Part shown: positions 23,601 to 35,307 of the stretch, one piece after another | Numbering within the stretch: position 1 is the stretch's first letter | Layout of the letters: each line of letters begins with the position of its first letter | Assembly: GCF_914767665.1 (NCBI RefSeq) | Contig: NC_059502.1 | Location: 29,220,812-29,284,811 of the forward strand | DNA from: Harmonia axyridis | Lineage: Eukaryota; Arthropoda; Insecta; Coleoptera; Coccinellidae | DNA: 64,000 nucleotides | Direction: 5' to 3' | Made by a program: the position numbers and the translations under genes | Notes under the pieces: model-generated | What the model saw: the letters and a program-made list of their open reading frames with translations, nothing else | Database searches by the model: none | What the model was told of the DNA's origin: nothing

Positions 23601-24063
23601 TGAAACTTGCTTGTTGTGCAGTTGTAAAGGTGTTGATCAGTTCCCTTTACACAATGTTTGGTAGATAAGTCTAATACCGAAATAGTGCAATATGAAAAAC
23701 GTTGAGTACAAATTATTCTACTACGTGCTAGCTTAATTTTGGCAATAAAACTAAATATGAAGAGTTCAAGAGGGCGTTCTCAATATTCCATAATGAAATA
23801 ATTACTTGATAAAAAACATGCATTAGGCATTAGCAAAAATATTTGAAGAAGCAGAGTGAAAGATATTCCACCAAAGTGTCAAAAGTGTTCACAAGGGAAC
23901 AAAATAAACTCGAAAATGAGGAAATCATGGATGTGAAGTCTGGAGCTTTTGAGCGTTTGTTTTTATTCATGAGCCAATTGCTTCCTTAAGGACAACCGAA
24001 CTGTAAATTTATCATGAAAAATAAATGAGGCTAAAATATGCTGGAGAAAAAAACTAATATTGC

Positions 24064-24790
24064 CTAAGAAAAAGTATCCCGTTTTGGCCTATGATACCCT
24101 GTCCGTCACAGCATTGCAAAGAAGGTAAACACCCCCCTGCGGGTGCCCATGCTTTACTGCTTAACTATAACCTTTTCATGAGTAACTTATCGAAGAATGA
24201 AAACTCAACTCTAGGACTTTTATACAAGAAGAAAAGATCAAAAACCACTCTCAGACTCAGAATCAACGACAAGGAAATAAAATGCCAATCCCACAGTTAA
24301 ATACCTAGAAATGACTATGGATGCAAATCTGACGCTAAATCAACAGTTTGAAGAGACAAGTCGCAAAACAAAAAACATTTAGGGGTAAGAATATTCCCAT
24401 ATCAACAGACATAGCAAACTGGACACAAAGATGAAAGTGAAATCATTCCATTATCCGTCTGACGATGGCATAATGAAATGAGATTCTTGTGATGAACAAA
24501 GACGGGATCAGAAAACTAGAAACATTTCAAAACAAGACTCAATATTCTTAGAGAAGTCTTAAATGTACCATGTACCCTGGTACACAAGAAATGAAGGAAA
24601 ATAATCCCCCCAACTTGAAGATTACATTAAAAATTAGAAGAGAATGCATTTGAAAAAATTACAAAACATCAAAACAACGAAATAATAAAGACAATAGACT
24701 ATGATCAATGTGAAAACAGAAGATTCAAGGGGCTAAATACTATTCTGAGAGACATCTTAAAACTTTGACTATAAATGTAAAATAGCAGGA
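24064..24790 (+). pseudogene. Jockey-like LINE 3'-part relic
   Basis: Plus-strand frames read SKTTLRLRINDKEIKCQ, then PTVKYLEMTMDANLTLNQQF, then (after degraded sequence) LETFQNKTLNILREVLNVP. These are the post-polymerase segments of jockey-type LINEs (the VKYLG.TLD and LQ.FQNK.LR motifs). Frames shift and a stop separates the blocks. Orientation is opposite to the nearby RT fragment, so the two are separate relics or one is rearranged. Confidence 0.7.
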
Positions 24791-24921
24791 TCGCCCCTAG
24801 CCTTTAATAGAATAGAATACATTTTATTGAACGACTTCAACATTTACAGAGTTAATACAAAATTTTAATAATAATTTATTGCACCAATTCATTTCATCAA
24901 TTTGAAAGACTTATATTTATA

Positions 24922-25818
24922 CACTGTGTCCGTAAAGTATGGAACAAATTCATTTTTAGCTAAAGGGACCATTTTAAGAAATAATCCTGAAACACTTCGA
25001 TTTTTCATTTTAATTCACCGTATTTTAAAATAATAATCTAATATACAGAGTGAATTACTTTCGATTAATGACGTCACCGTTTTTTTTTAATTGAACACCC
25101 CCATTTTGTCTCAAGTTTCCGATTACTCTAGCTGAGCTGATTCCAAAAATGTATCACATGTTGATTCCAATTGGTACAGGGTGGACAAAAATAAAAAATT
25201 AAATCTAAGCAATAATTAAAACATTCACGAATACCAAAAATATTGTAGTACTAAACTGCATTGAACACCAATAAATTACTAAACAAATAATGACATTTCA
25301 CAAAAAATATGTTTTTTTTAAATTGATAAGAAATAATTTCTTTCATATTCTGTCTGCTAGACCACAAGTACCGAACATGTTTGGAAACAGCTCATTTTTA
25401 TTAATCTAAAAATGTAACAAACTACAGGGTGTTACATTCAAACCAATTGCCGCTAGACAATAAGTATTATTGATAATATTGTTAATTTAACTAATAAAGA
25501 ATGTTACGCGTTACTTTATGAGCACATACAAAACTATTGTATTTTTGTCCACCTTGTACCAATTGGAATCAACATGTGATACATTTTTGGAATCAGCTCA
25601 GCTAGAGTCGGTAATTGGAAAATTTAGACAAAATGAGGGTGTAACATTTAAAAAAAATGACGGTGACATCATTACTCGAAAGTAATTCACCCTGTATATT
25701 AGATTATTATATTAAAATACGGTAAATTAAAATAGAAAATCGACGTGTTTCAGGATTATTTCTTAAAATGGTCTGTTTAGCTAAAAATGAATTTGTTCCA
25801 TACTTTACGGACACAGTG
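24922..25818. mobile_element. 897-bp foldback element, TA-flanked
   Basis: TA borders both ends. The left end CACTGTGTCCGTAAAGTATG is mirrored exactly at the right. The inverted arms extend about 270-330 bases with mismatches and include the shared AATTGGAATCAACATGTGAT block. No coding sequence is present. A single inner CAGGGTG end near 25425 hints at further rearrangement in the loop. Confidence 0.88.
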
Positions 25819-25820
25819 TA

Positions 25821-26279
25821 TATATACATATATTCGAAATATAATTTTAATTTTTAGAATGACCGCTTTGGTGTCGCTACCGAAACTGACATAGTCAAAA
25901 GTAGTCCTATAGCTATGTAAATGTTAGAAATGTTGTAAATATTTTTCAATAATCATAATAATGTATTGTAGTAAACTGATAGGAGAAGATGCAACATTAT
26001 CATTGCCGGTTATATTGCATTAATAATTTTGAGATTTATCTAGAAATCAAAATATTTTAAATGAATGGACAGCAGTTCAAATCTTTTGGTAAAAACTGAA
26101 TACTAAAATCAAGTATGGAGAAAAAACAGTTTTTCTCCGATTGACAGCAAATATTAATTTTTCAGACCCATATCAATCAGCAAGTATTACTTTTTCTGCC
26201 TAGCAGCAAAGTAAGATTTTCTGTCCTATACATATAATTCCTAATTATGTAATTCCATGTAAAAAAACTATTTTGCACT
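25821..26279. other. Upstream flank of the hAT transposase gene
   Basis: No recognisable coding sequence. It may include the degraded 5' part of the hAT element, but no BED finger or terminal repeat was identified. Confidence 0.4.
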
Positions 26280-27640
26280 GAATTCAATCATTATATGAAA
26301 TAGAAAAAAGTAAATCAATTGTGAAGTTCAGTAATGTCAAATATGTTGCTTTAACAACTGCCTGTTGGAATTCGAGGTCAAACGAATCATACATAACAAC
26401 ATAACCGTCACTTGTCATTAAATCGATAGCAATTGGCAACAAAATTCGGTATATTTGACAACGGAAGTAATTGACCAATCTCATAATGAGGTCAATTTAC
26501 AAAATAAATTGAAAGAAATTCTTGTGGATTCTAAAATGGCAGAAAAATGTGTAGCAATTGTTCACAATAATGCAGCAAATATTGTTCCTGCTACTGGAGA
26601 TCTTCCCATCTTTGCTGTATACTGTTTTGCTCATACATTACAATTGGTATTAAATAAAGGATTGCATGATCGAAATATCAATCAAATCATTAATCGACAA
26701 ATGCAGTAATATCCTTCGGCATTGATGAATATATTATTATTATTATTATTATTATTATTTCAAACATTCAAACAAAGCTCCAATGCTTTGAATCTAAAAC
26801 AAACTCAGTTGAGTTTACCCAATCATAAATTGATTCAGTGCGTGAAAACTCGTTGGGATTCTACATTTTATATGTTGCAAAGATTAATAGAACAACGTGA
26901 AACCATTATTGCAGTTTTATCAGATAGATCAACGAAAACAAAGTCTCAAGCAGCTCAATTTATTGTTTCGGAGGAAGAATGGTCGGACATTGAATGCCTT
27001 TAGCAATCTCTGAAATCTTTTGAGCTTGTCACCAATTCATTATCTATGAAATGATCATGCCGATAATTCAATCTTTATCAAAAAATTTTATTGACAAAAA
27101 GAATGATCAAACGGATTCCAAGAACATTTTAATTCTTCAAAATTACACTTCGAGTTCAATTCTATGAAAGATTAAAAAAACATTGTTTTTCTGATTCAGT
27201 TTTGTTAGGGAAGGATGTTACTCCAGTTGATGTGTGTACATTTTTAAATCCCAGATTCAAAAAAATTGAAAGATTCGTCGGTTCGCAATTCAGAATCAAA
27301 CAATATTTGACTATACTGAAGTAGATGTCTAGAAATGGCAATGTATACGGAACAGGAAAGCAAGGTTTTAAATGAAAAAAACACTGCAATCGATTAAAAG
27401 GATGGCATTAGATTTCCTCTTTGAAAACGATTCAGATGAATTGATAAAAAATATTACCAATTGTAAGAGTGAAATAGATATTTACAGCTTAGATAATCCA
27501 ATACCCAAAGATTCAAATCCACTAGAATGGTGGAAAAATAAGCAAAAAAAGTACCCCAAATTGTCAGAAATAGCAAAAAAGTATCTATGTATACCATCAA
27601 CATTAACTTCGTCAGAACGCGCGTTTTCTAGATCTAGTAA
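26280..27640 (+). pseudogene. ZBED-type hAT transposase, 5' and central part (split gene)
   Basis: Consecutive plus-strand blocks match hAT transposases in order. The first is KYVALTTACWNSRSNESYIT (26330-26400), where the usual catalytic Asp of the T-D-x-W region is Ala/Cys. Next is AIVHNNAANIVPATGDLPIF then YCFAHTLQLVLNKGL (26540-26670). Then comes CVKTRWDSTFYMLQRLIEQR (26840-26895). Last is the C-terminal dimerisation domain PLEWWKNKQKKYPKLSEIAK then LTSSERAFSRS (27520-27640). Several stops and frameshifts lie between blocks, and an (ATT)n run at 26729-26758 interrupts the frame. The coding sequence is then cut by LINE insertions and resumes near 35308. Confidence 0.88.
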
Positions 27641-27665
27641 TAATAATAATAATAATAATAATATG
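27637..27665. repeat. (TAA)n microsatellite at the Dong insertion junction
   Basis: A run of about eight AAT units directly abuts the 5' junction of the truncated R4/Dong-like copy, matching the TAA-repeat target preference known for Dong. Confidence 0.85.
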
Positions 27666-27668
27666 TAT

Positions 27669-28556
27669 GTGCGATGTATCCAGAAACGGAAGGATTTCTT
27701 TTAGCCATCCAAGATCAAGTGATCTCAACAAGAAATTACTGCAAGCATATCATAAAGGATCGAACTATTACTGACGATCGATGCCGTTATGGGTGTCCAA
27801 CGAATGAGACAATCCAACATATCACGGGAGGATGTCAAATGTTTGCAGGAAATGAATATAAAGAGAGACACGATGCAGTAGGAAAGATACTACACCAAGA
27901 AATGGCAACTAAATTAACACTAATTCATTCTGAAAAAGTGCCATACTACAAATACCGACCGGAAACCATCCTGGAAAACGAACGCTATAAACTGTACTGG
28001 GATCGTACAGTTTTGACTGATAAAACAGTCCCTCACAACAGGCCAGATATATTGCTAGTTGATAAACATCAAAAGGCAGCAATACTCATCGACGTAGCAA
28101 TACCCAATAACAACAACATGCGTCAAAAAGAGGTCGAAAAAATTTCAAAATATAGGGACCTCGAATTTCAGATAAAGCGCCAGTGGGGAATGATATCAAC
28201 GAGAACTATTCCAATTATCATCTCAACAACAGGAATAGTACCCAAAAATCTCAAGAGAAATATCAAGCAACTAGGACTTAGTGAGTATATATCTAATATA
28301 ATGCAAAATGCTGTTCTTTTAGGTACTGCAAGGACGGTAAGAAAATTCCTAGGAAGCGAAGGACAGGTCCAAGGATCACGTGTGAGAGGACCAGAAGTTC
28401 GACGAGAACCAGGGGGACCACAACGACCGGACACGACCGAGCTCTGCCCTTCTGATATTTTAAATATCTGGGATTGAGTGAATGTTCCTCTTAGCGAGGA
28501 GTGAGAAGCCGACGGCGAGGAGAAATCCTACGCGTATAGGCAAAAGTCGGGATAAT
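27669..28556 (+). pseudogene. 5'-truncated R4/Dong-like LINE copy
   Basis: This copy begins within the C-terminal domain (MYPETEGFLLAIQDQVISTR) and has only the zinc knuckle and restriction-like endonuclease of the full element downstream. It then has a 3' UTR of about 75 bases ending in (ATAATA)n. It differs from the complete copy by only scattered substitutions (for example GIVPKN versus GIIPKN) and keeps an open frame of 267 codons. 5' truncation is the usual outcome of target-primed reverse transcription. The high identity suggests both insertions are recent. Confidence 0.9.
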
Positions 28557-28800
28557 AATAATAGGGTAGCGGTAGGTGAATTCCTAGCGATTCACCTATC
28601 AGGAGAGTTGAATCGACTCCTGCCCACCGCAGATTCCAGGAGCTCCCTGACCCGGGAAGCTGAAACCTGTCGAAGGGTCCCTGTCCAGGGTAACGGAAGA
28701 AGCCGTGTGGAAAGCAGCTCAAGAATTCTCCCACCGTAGCTCTGCGGATCGTAAAAAGCGATCAAAGGCCGTCTCCCCCACGACACGGGGGAACCCATGA
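28557..28800 (+). promoter_or_regulatory. Structured 5' UTR of the R4/Dong-like element
   Basis: This is about 240 GC-rich bases between the TAA repeat and the ATG. Visible stems include GGTGAAT...ATTCACC, CAGGAG...CTCCTG and GCGGT...ACCGC enclosing both, then CCCTG...CAGGG followed by GTAACGG. R2-type LINEs process their 5' ends with an HDV-like ribozyme placed in this position. A similar role here is only a hypothesis. Confidence 0.45.
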
Positions 28801-31800
28801 ATGATGGTGAATTTGAGAAATAGGAATATAGAGCCGCTGCCTGAGGTTCGTCAGGGCGTGTCTGGAGCCGGCGCTGGACATGACAGTATGCGGGACGTCG
28901 GTGACAGAGTGCTAAGGAGACGGGCGTCTGTCGAACAAAATGCTACGCCTCCACAATCTCAACATTCTAGGAGAAGAATAACACGAGTTTCTCCGACCGC
29001 TGAAGGTGCTGCGCAGGATCCCCAACCAGCACTCACCCAAGCAGGTCTACCAAGAAGACGCATGAAATGGACAAGTTCGATAAATGAAACGATCATGCGC
29101 ATATACTATGAAGTGACTAATATGGAAGAGGATAAAATAGGCTACCGGCAAAAATTATTTGCAGAATTCCAAAGAAACTATCCCGAACTCCAAGTTTCTG
29201 AGCAAAGAGTAGCCGACCAATACCGGGTCATATTGAGAAATAAACTTGTACCCGATGAGAGACTTAACACCATAAAAAATGAAGTCCAACTGAGGCTACA
29301 GAATAGAGACCTCACTAACAACGAAAGGACAATTGAAAAAAACTACGATTGTGCTGAAAACCAACAGAACATCAATGCACAAATGAACACTGAGGAACAA
29401 AACAACGCAGATGTGATAGCAATAAGTGATGCTCAACGACGGAATATATATGCTGCACCCGTCGAAAATCCAGAAGAAGACCAAAGAGAACTACTGGAGC
29501 GATTATCTGACACAATGAATAGATGCGTTATAGATTTTGAGGGCACAGATCCATTGAGACGACCGATTCTACCAAGATTGAGGACATCCAAGAAACTATC
29601 TCATCTTCTGGTCATGACCAACAAGGAGATTATACCAAAGTATCTTTCTGACTACCATGATCTCGAATCATTACACCTCATCATATACTGTGCAGCATTT
29701 TCAATAGCAACAGTGCTAGGTGTGAAGCCAAAACCTAAAAGTCAGCAACCAGCCAGAGAAAAACAACAAAATAAACCACATTGGCAAAAAAGGCTAGAAA
29801 ATAAAGTGCACAGCATCTGCCAAGATATTGGGAGGCTCACCCAATTTGCAAAAGGTTCACCGTCTAGAAAATTACAAAAAATGGTGAATATAATAATGGA
29901 TCGTCACCGGCAACATTCAACATATGATCCAAACAATGAAAATGCTCAACAAATTTTAGACACACTGAAACAAAAACTTAGTGTGTACTCCGAAAGACTC
30001 AGAAGATACAATGAGAGCTATAGAAGAAAACAGGATAATATGATTTTTGAAAACTCCGAAAGAAAATTCTATAGAATGTTAAACAACAATATGTCAGCAA
30101 CACCAGGTAGTTATCCAATCGTCGAGGATATTGAGAATTTTTGGACAGATCAACTGGCTTCACCAACCCCCTACAACTCCCAGGCTGATTGGATAAGAAG
30201 TGAAGAGAAATCCTGTGAGACAATAGAACACATGCCGCATAACGCAGTTTCTATAGAAGAATTCCATGAAATATTGAAAAAAGCACACAATTGGAAATCA
30301 CCCGGCCCAGATGGAATCCACAACTTTTGGTTGAAGAGATTTTGGTGTATACACGGCAGGCTAGTTGAAACCATAAATGAGGTTATGAGGAATCCAACGG
30401 AAATGCCCAAATTTCTAACAACAGGGACCACTTATCTCCTACCGAAGGATCTGCAACACACAGCGGATCCATCGAAATACAGACCCTTTACATGTCTACC
30501 AACAATATATAAAATCATCACATCATGTATAGCATCTCGTATCTACAAGCATTGCGAGACAAATAACATAATGACAGCACAGCAGAAAGGATATTCCCAG
30601 AATGCACTAGGATCGAAGGAACTGCTGATCATAGATTCCATCATATGTAACCAAGCCTTCAAAAAACACAGAAATCTTTTTATGACATATTTTGATTATA
30701 AGAAGGCCTTCGACTCTATTCCACATGGGTGGCTGACAAAAATTTTGGAAATATACAAGATCGATCCAATTACAATAAACTTTCTGAAGTATGCAATGTG
30801 CAACTGGAGAACGAATATCGAACTCTCTACGGCGAACATAACTACTAAAGAGATTCCAATAAAAAGGGGAATTTTCCAAGGAGATTCATTGAGTCCCTTA
30901 TGGTTCTGCTTGGCGCTGAACCCCCTTTCTAAACAACTGAATGCTACTGAAAAAGGTTTCAATGTCAAAGGAAATAGAAATACCATTGCACTCAATCATT
31001 TGCTATACATGGATGACCTAAAACTTATAACAGGCAACAAAAACCACTTGCAAATTATGGTCAAACTAGTGGAAAATTTTTCGAAAGACGTGGGGATGAA
31101 ATTCGGATTGGACAAGTGTCGTACGATTAGCGTAGTGCGTGGAAAAATCCAAGATGAACCGATAGCTCTCTCCAATGGACAGGAGATAGAAGCAATGAAA
31201 TCGGACGATCTTTATAAATACTTAGGAATGAAACAGAACCGACGAATAAACCATCAAAGAATGAAGGAAGACTTAACAACTGAGTTCATTAGGAGAATCA
31301 ACAAAATTTTAAAAACAAACCTCAACAGCAAGAACATGACGAGAGCCATCAACACATATGCATGTTCAATTCTCACATACTCTTTCGGTATCATTCCATG
31401 GAGCAAAGCAGATATGGAAAACCTGCAACGCAAAATGAGAACCTTGATGACAAAAGCACACAAGCACCATCCGAAAAGTAGCATTGAGAGGACGACACTG
31501 CCGAGGAATAAAGGAGGCAGAGGTCTGCTAGACATCATGGAACTTGCCCATGGTCAAATTGAATGCCTACGAACATACTTCAAAGACAAATCAGGCACGT
31601 CAGAGATCTACAAAGTACTGTGTGAAGCAGACGAATCAACACCTTTGCAACTGCACAAGGAGCAATTGTCATGCAACCACCAGACAATCCAAGAAAAAAT
31701 GCAAAGATGGAGAGAAAAGCCCCTACATGGACGACATTTCAACGAGGTGAACCAGGATCATGTCGACATTGAAGCGTCGAACTATTGGCTCACATCAGGT

Positions 31801-32607
31801 GCGATGTATCCAGAAACGGAAGGATTTCTTTTAGCCATCCAAGATCAAGTGATCTCAACAAGAAATTACTGCAAGCATATCATAAAGGATCGAACTATTA
31901 CTGACGATCGATGCCGTTATGGGTGTCCAACGAATGAGACAATCCAACATATCACGGGAGGATGTCAAATGTTTGCAGGAAATGAATATAAAGAGAGACA
32001 CGATGCAGTAGGAAATATACTACACCAAGAGATGGCAACTAAGTTAACACTAATTCATTCTGAAAAAGTGCCATACTACAAATACCGACCGGAAACGATC
32101 CTGGAAAACGAACGCTATAAACTGTACTGGGATCGTACAGTTTTGACTGATAAAACAGTCCCTCACAACAGGCCAGATATATTGCTAGTTGATAAACATC
32201 AAAAGGCAGCAATACTCATCGACGTAGCAATACCCAATAACAACAACATGCGTCAAAAAGAGGTCGAAAAAATTTCAAAATATAGGGACCTCGAATTTCA
32301 GATAAAGCGCCAATGGGGAATGATATCAACGAGAACTATTCCAATTATCATCTCAACAACAGGAATAATACCCAAAAATCTCAAGAGAAATATCAAGCAA
32401 CTAGGTCTTAGTGAGTATGTATGTAATATAATGCAAAAAGCTGTTCTTTTAGGTACTGCACGGACGGTGAGAAAATTCCTAGGAAGCGAAGGACAGGTCC
32501 GAGGATCACGTGTGAGAGGACCAGAAGTTCGACGAGAACCAGGGGGACCACAACGACCGGACACGACCGAGCTCTGCCCTTCTGATATTTTAAATATCTG
32601 GGATTGA
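28801..32607 (+). CDS. R4/Dong-like non-LTR retrotransposon polyprotein, intact
   Basis: A single uninterrupted frame of 1268 residues encodes all functions of a restriction-like-endonuclease LINE. Residues ~88-148 form a Myb-like helical DNA-binding region (MKWTSSINETIM...). The reverse transcriptase follows, with WKSPGPDGIHNFW, YFDYKKAFDSIPHGW, FQGDSLSPLWFCL and the catalytic YMDD at 736-739. The C-terminal zinc knuckle is C1038-x3-C1042-x7-H1050-x4-C1055. The endonuclease core is R1124-P-D1126 and D1141 (PD-x14-D). It copies its RNA at a nicked chromosomal target; the Dong family targets TAA repeats, and (TAA)n lies at both ends here. All catalytic residues are present, so it may be active. 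The two leading ATGs (28801, 28804) leave the exact start open. Clade assignment is by domain order and target, without a phylogeny. Confidence 0.9.
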   Translation: MMVNLRNRNIEPLPEVRQGVSGAGAGHDSMRDVGDRVLRRRASVEQNATPPQSQHSRRRITRVSPTAEGAAQDPQPALTQAGLPRRRMKWTSSINETIMRIYYEVTNMEEDKIGYRQKLFAEFQRNYPELQVSEQRVADQYRVILRNKLVPDERLNTIKNEVQLRLQNRDLTNNERTIEKNYDCAENQQNINAQMNTEEQNNADVIAISDAQRRNIYAAPVENPEEDQRELLERLSDTMNRCVIDFEGTDPLRRPILPRLRTSKKLSHLLVMTNKEIIPKYLSDYHDLESLHLIIYCAAFSIATVLGVKPKPKSQQPAREKQQNKPHWQKRLENKVHSICQDIGRLTQFAKGSPSRKLQKMVNIIMDRHRQHSTYDPNNENAQQILDTLKQKLSVYSERLRRYNESYRRKQDNMIFENSERKFYRMLNNNMSATPGSYPIVEDIENFWTDQLASPTPYNSQADWIRSEEKSCETIEHMPHNAVSIEEFHEILKKAHNWKSPGPDGIHNFWLKRFWCIHGRLVETINEVMRNPTEMPKFLTTGTTYLLPKDLQHTADPSKYRPFTCLPTIYKIITSCIASRIYKHCETNNIMTAQQKGYSQNALGSKELLIIDSIICNQAFKKHRNLFMTYFDYKKAFDSIPHGWLTKILEIYKIDPITINFLKYAMCNWRTNIELSTANITTKEIPIKRGIFQGDSLSPLWFCLALNPLSKQLNATEKGFNVKGNRNTIALNHLLYMDDLKLITGNKNHLQIMVKLVENFSKDVGMKFGLDKCRTISVVRGKIQDEPIALSNGQEIEAMKSDDLYKYLGMKQNRRINHQRMKEDLTTEFIRRINKILKTNLNSKNMTRAINTYACSILTYSFGIIPWSKADMENLQRKMRTLMTKAHKHHPKSSIERTTLPRNKGGRGLLDIMELAHGQIECLRTYFKDKSGTSEIYKVLCEADESTPLQLHKEQLSCNHQTIQEKMQRWREKPLHGRHFNEVNQDHVDIEASNYWLTSGAMYPETEGFLLAIQDQVISTRNYCKHIIKDRTITDDRCRYGCPTNETIQHITGGCQMFAGNEYKERHDAVGNILHQEMATKLTLIHSEKVPYYKYRPETILENERYKLYWDRTVLTDKTVPHNRPDILLVDKHQKAAILIDVAIPNNNNMRQKEVEKISKYRDLEFQIKRQWGMISTRTIPIIISTTGIIPKNLKRNIKQLGLSEYVCNIMQKAVLLGTARTVRKFLGSEGQVRGSRVRGPEVRREPGGPQRPDTTELCPSDILNIWD

Positions 32608-32681
32608 GTGAATGTTCCTCTTAGCGAGGAGTGAGAAGCCGACGGCGAGGAGAAATCCTACGCGTATAGGCAAAAGTCGGG

Positions 32682-32699
32682 GATAATAATAATAATAGT
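32682..32699. repeat. (TAA)n junction shared by Dong-like 3' end and minus-strand LINE tail
   Basis: AATAATAATAATAAT joins the Dong-like 3' UTR to the tail of the neighbouring minus-strand LINE. It probably is that LINE's own tail, which would have served as the Dong landing site. Confidence 0.75.
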
Positions 32700-35305
32700 T
32701 TATTAATCCTGTAAAACATACAAGTGCATAGGACAAGTCAGTGAAAAACATAATTAACCAGTTTCAAATGGGTCACAAAGATAATCATTTACACAATAAT
32801 AACATTTTTTCAACATCAATGCTTTAACAACTTTCTTAAATTTATTTACATTAAGAGATTTTATATAATCTGGCACATGGTTATACAATTTTATACATTG
32901 ATATAATGGAGATTTTTCAAATTTACTAGTTTTATGCTTAGGTATAAACAATGTTCCCTCATTTCTTGTATTATAACCATGAAAACTAGATAGTTTTTTT
33001 ATTTTGTGTTCGTTCTCTTTAGTATAGATAAGACATTTGAGAATGAAAATAGAAGGCAATGTGAGAATGTCATTTTCCAAGAAAAAACTCTTGCAAGAAG
33101 TACGTGGACCCACCCTGAAGATCATGCGCGATATTCTCTTCTGTAATATAAAAACTCTACTGGCGCCAGAAGAGCTCCCCCACAAAAGAATATTGTAAGA
33201 CAAGTGGGAATAGACCAGGCTATAATAAATATTAAGCAGTGACCCCAGAGGTACTGAATCTCTGACCCTTCAAATTGCATAAAATGAACTATTAAGTTGT
33301 TTGCACAAAACATCAACGTGCAAACCCCACCCCAAATTTTCGTCAATATGGATGCCCAGAAACTTAGTGCAATTTTTTGCTGTTATGGTATTATCTAGAT
33401 GACGAATGACCAGGCTACGATCACTTTCTCCGATCGAGAAATGAATAATTACTGTTTTGTCAACATTGACCATCAAATTATTGGTACGACACCACATTAC
33501 AAAGCAATTCAGTAAAAGCTCGCACAACCTATGCAGCTCCAGAAATGTGGGGGCTGAGATGGCTACTGAGGTGTCATCAGCAAATAGAGCCAATTTGATT
33601 CCATCCACTGATGACTGTAAGCCCTGATAGGTGCACAAGTTAATTACCATTTCTCTTAAATTTACTGGTAGGTCATTGACAAATAGTAAAAAAAGCAATG
33701 GCCCCAGAACAGATCCCTGAGGCACACCCATACCTAACTCATGCTCGCCAGACAAATGGTCCTGAACCCTTACACGCATAGATCTACCCTGCAGATAAGT
33801 GCCGAGCCAGTCTAAAAATATTCCTCTGAAACCAAGATTATAACATTTGTCAATAATAAATCCAAAAGGCAGACTATCGAAAGCTCGAGACAAGTCAAAA
33901 AATATACCAGCGACAAATAAGCCAGTGTCGAGACATTCATAAACAAACTCAATAAAATGAATCGCTGCCGTCTGAGTTGACCGGCCAGTTCTGAAACCGT
34001 GTTGAGCGCTATCTAGTATATTGAATTCATCAAGATATTTCATCATTCTATTGAATACAATTCTCTCGAAAACCTTAGAGAATACACTCAGAATGGAGAT
34101 GGGCCTATAATTCTCAATATCATGAACATCATTTTTTTTAAAAATAGGTATAACAATGGCCTTTTTAAGAAGGGAAGGAAATACGCCTGTGCTTATTGAC
34201 AAATTTATACAGTGGGCAAAGTGCCGATCGATGTCAGGACCTATCAATTTCAGAATTCTGGCGGAAATTGAATCAGTACCTATACATTTTTTGTTTTTTA
34301 GAGAATTAATTACATCAACCACCTCATGATTCATTACAGGATAAAAGAAGAAGTTGAAATTCAAAATACAAGACGTGGTACATGACATAGATAGTGAATT
34401 TCTATAATAATTTCTGAGAGTGGCCTCAGTTACTGTGGAGAAATGCTCCGCAAAAATTTCAGCTAGTTCATCGGCTTCACTATGCGGAACATTGTCAACA
34501 ATAAGAACTATAGATTCTTTCTTCTCAGTCTTTCGGCCAGTCAACGTATTAACCATCGCCCACAAAGTTTTATTCTTATTATCAGATTTTTCAATAATGT
34601 CACTATGATATTTGAGCTTTGAATTCTTTATGAGGGACTTATAAGAATATTTGGCGTTTCTATACAAATTATAAGTAGATTGATTTCTAATATTCGTATG
34701 CAACCAATAGATATCCTTCAACTCTCGTTTAGCAAAGATGATTTCCGGAGTAATCCATTTTTTGCGATCATGAATTTGTTTAGTCCTTCTAATTAATGGA
34801 CAACATGTATCAAAAGTATTCTGAATAATACCGACAAAAGCTTTGAAACATTCATCAACATGTGTGCGTTCATATATTTCATAGAAATCATTCATGGATA
34901 TCCGAAAAGTAAACTCATCAAGATTTTGCCTACTCATATCCCTGACTAGTTGATTGTTAACAGTTGATAGAGGCTTATCAATGACATTCAGATCAGCGAG
35001 AAAGTCCAGAGATATTACTCGATGATCACTAATATGTGCTTCAAAAACCTCAGCCGTACAATCAGATAGGTTAGCATTTGTTAATATATAATCAACCTTT
35101 GAAATTGATACATGGCCAGATACGTTTGTAAATATTCTTGTTGGGTCTTTAGATGTTATATTCAAATTGAAGCACTCCAACAAGTCGATCAATAGTTTAC
35201 AATTCTTTGTGTTGATTGTCAAAAAATCTACATTGAAATCACCGCATACAAAAATGATATCGACCAAAGAGAAACAATGAATCAGTGCACATGTTAATCT
35301 CTCCA
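32700..35305 (-). pseudogene. CR1/jockey-like LINE, 5' truncated, single nonsense codon
   Basis: One frame spans from about 35305 to 32754 on the minus strand, broken only by a TGA at about 33270 (FYAI*RVRDSV, a likely CGA to TGA change). The 5' part is the end of an apurinic-type endonuclease (VCGDFNVDF, SDHRVISLDF). The reverse transcriptase follows: NYRPISILSVFSKVFERIVF, FFDLSRAFDSL, GVPQGSVLGPLLFLLFVND and LALFADDTSVAIS, with both catalytic Asp intact. The C-terminal region has the HGYNTRN motif common in CR1/jockey elements. The N-terminal endonuclease and any ORF1 are lost. Its 3' tail is the TAA repeat next to the Dong-like element. Confidence 0.88.
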
Positions 35306-35307
35306 GA

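Noticed and set aside
28168..32564. Minus-strand frames inside the Dong-like element
   Set aside because: These are antisense shadows of the intact plus-strand frame and lack recognisable domains.
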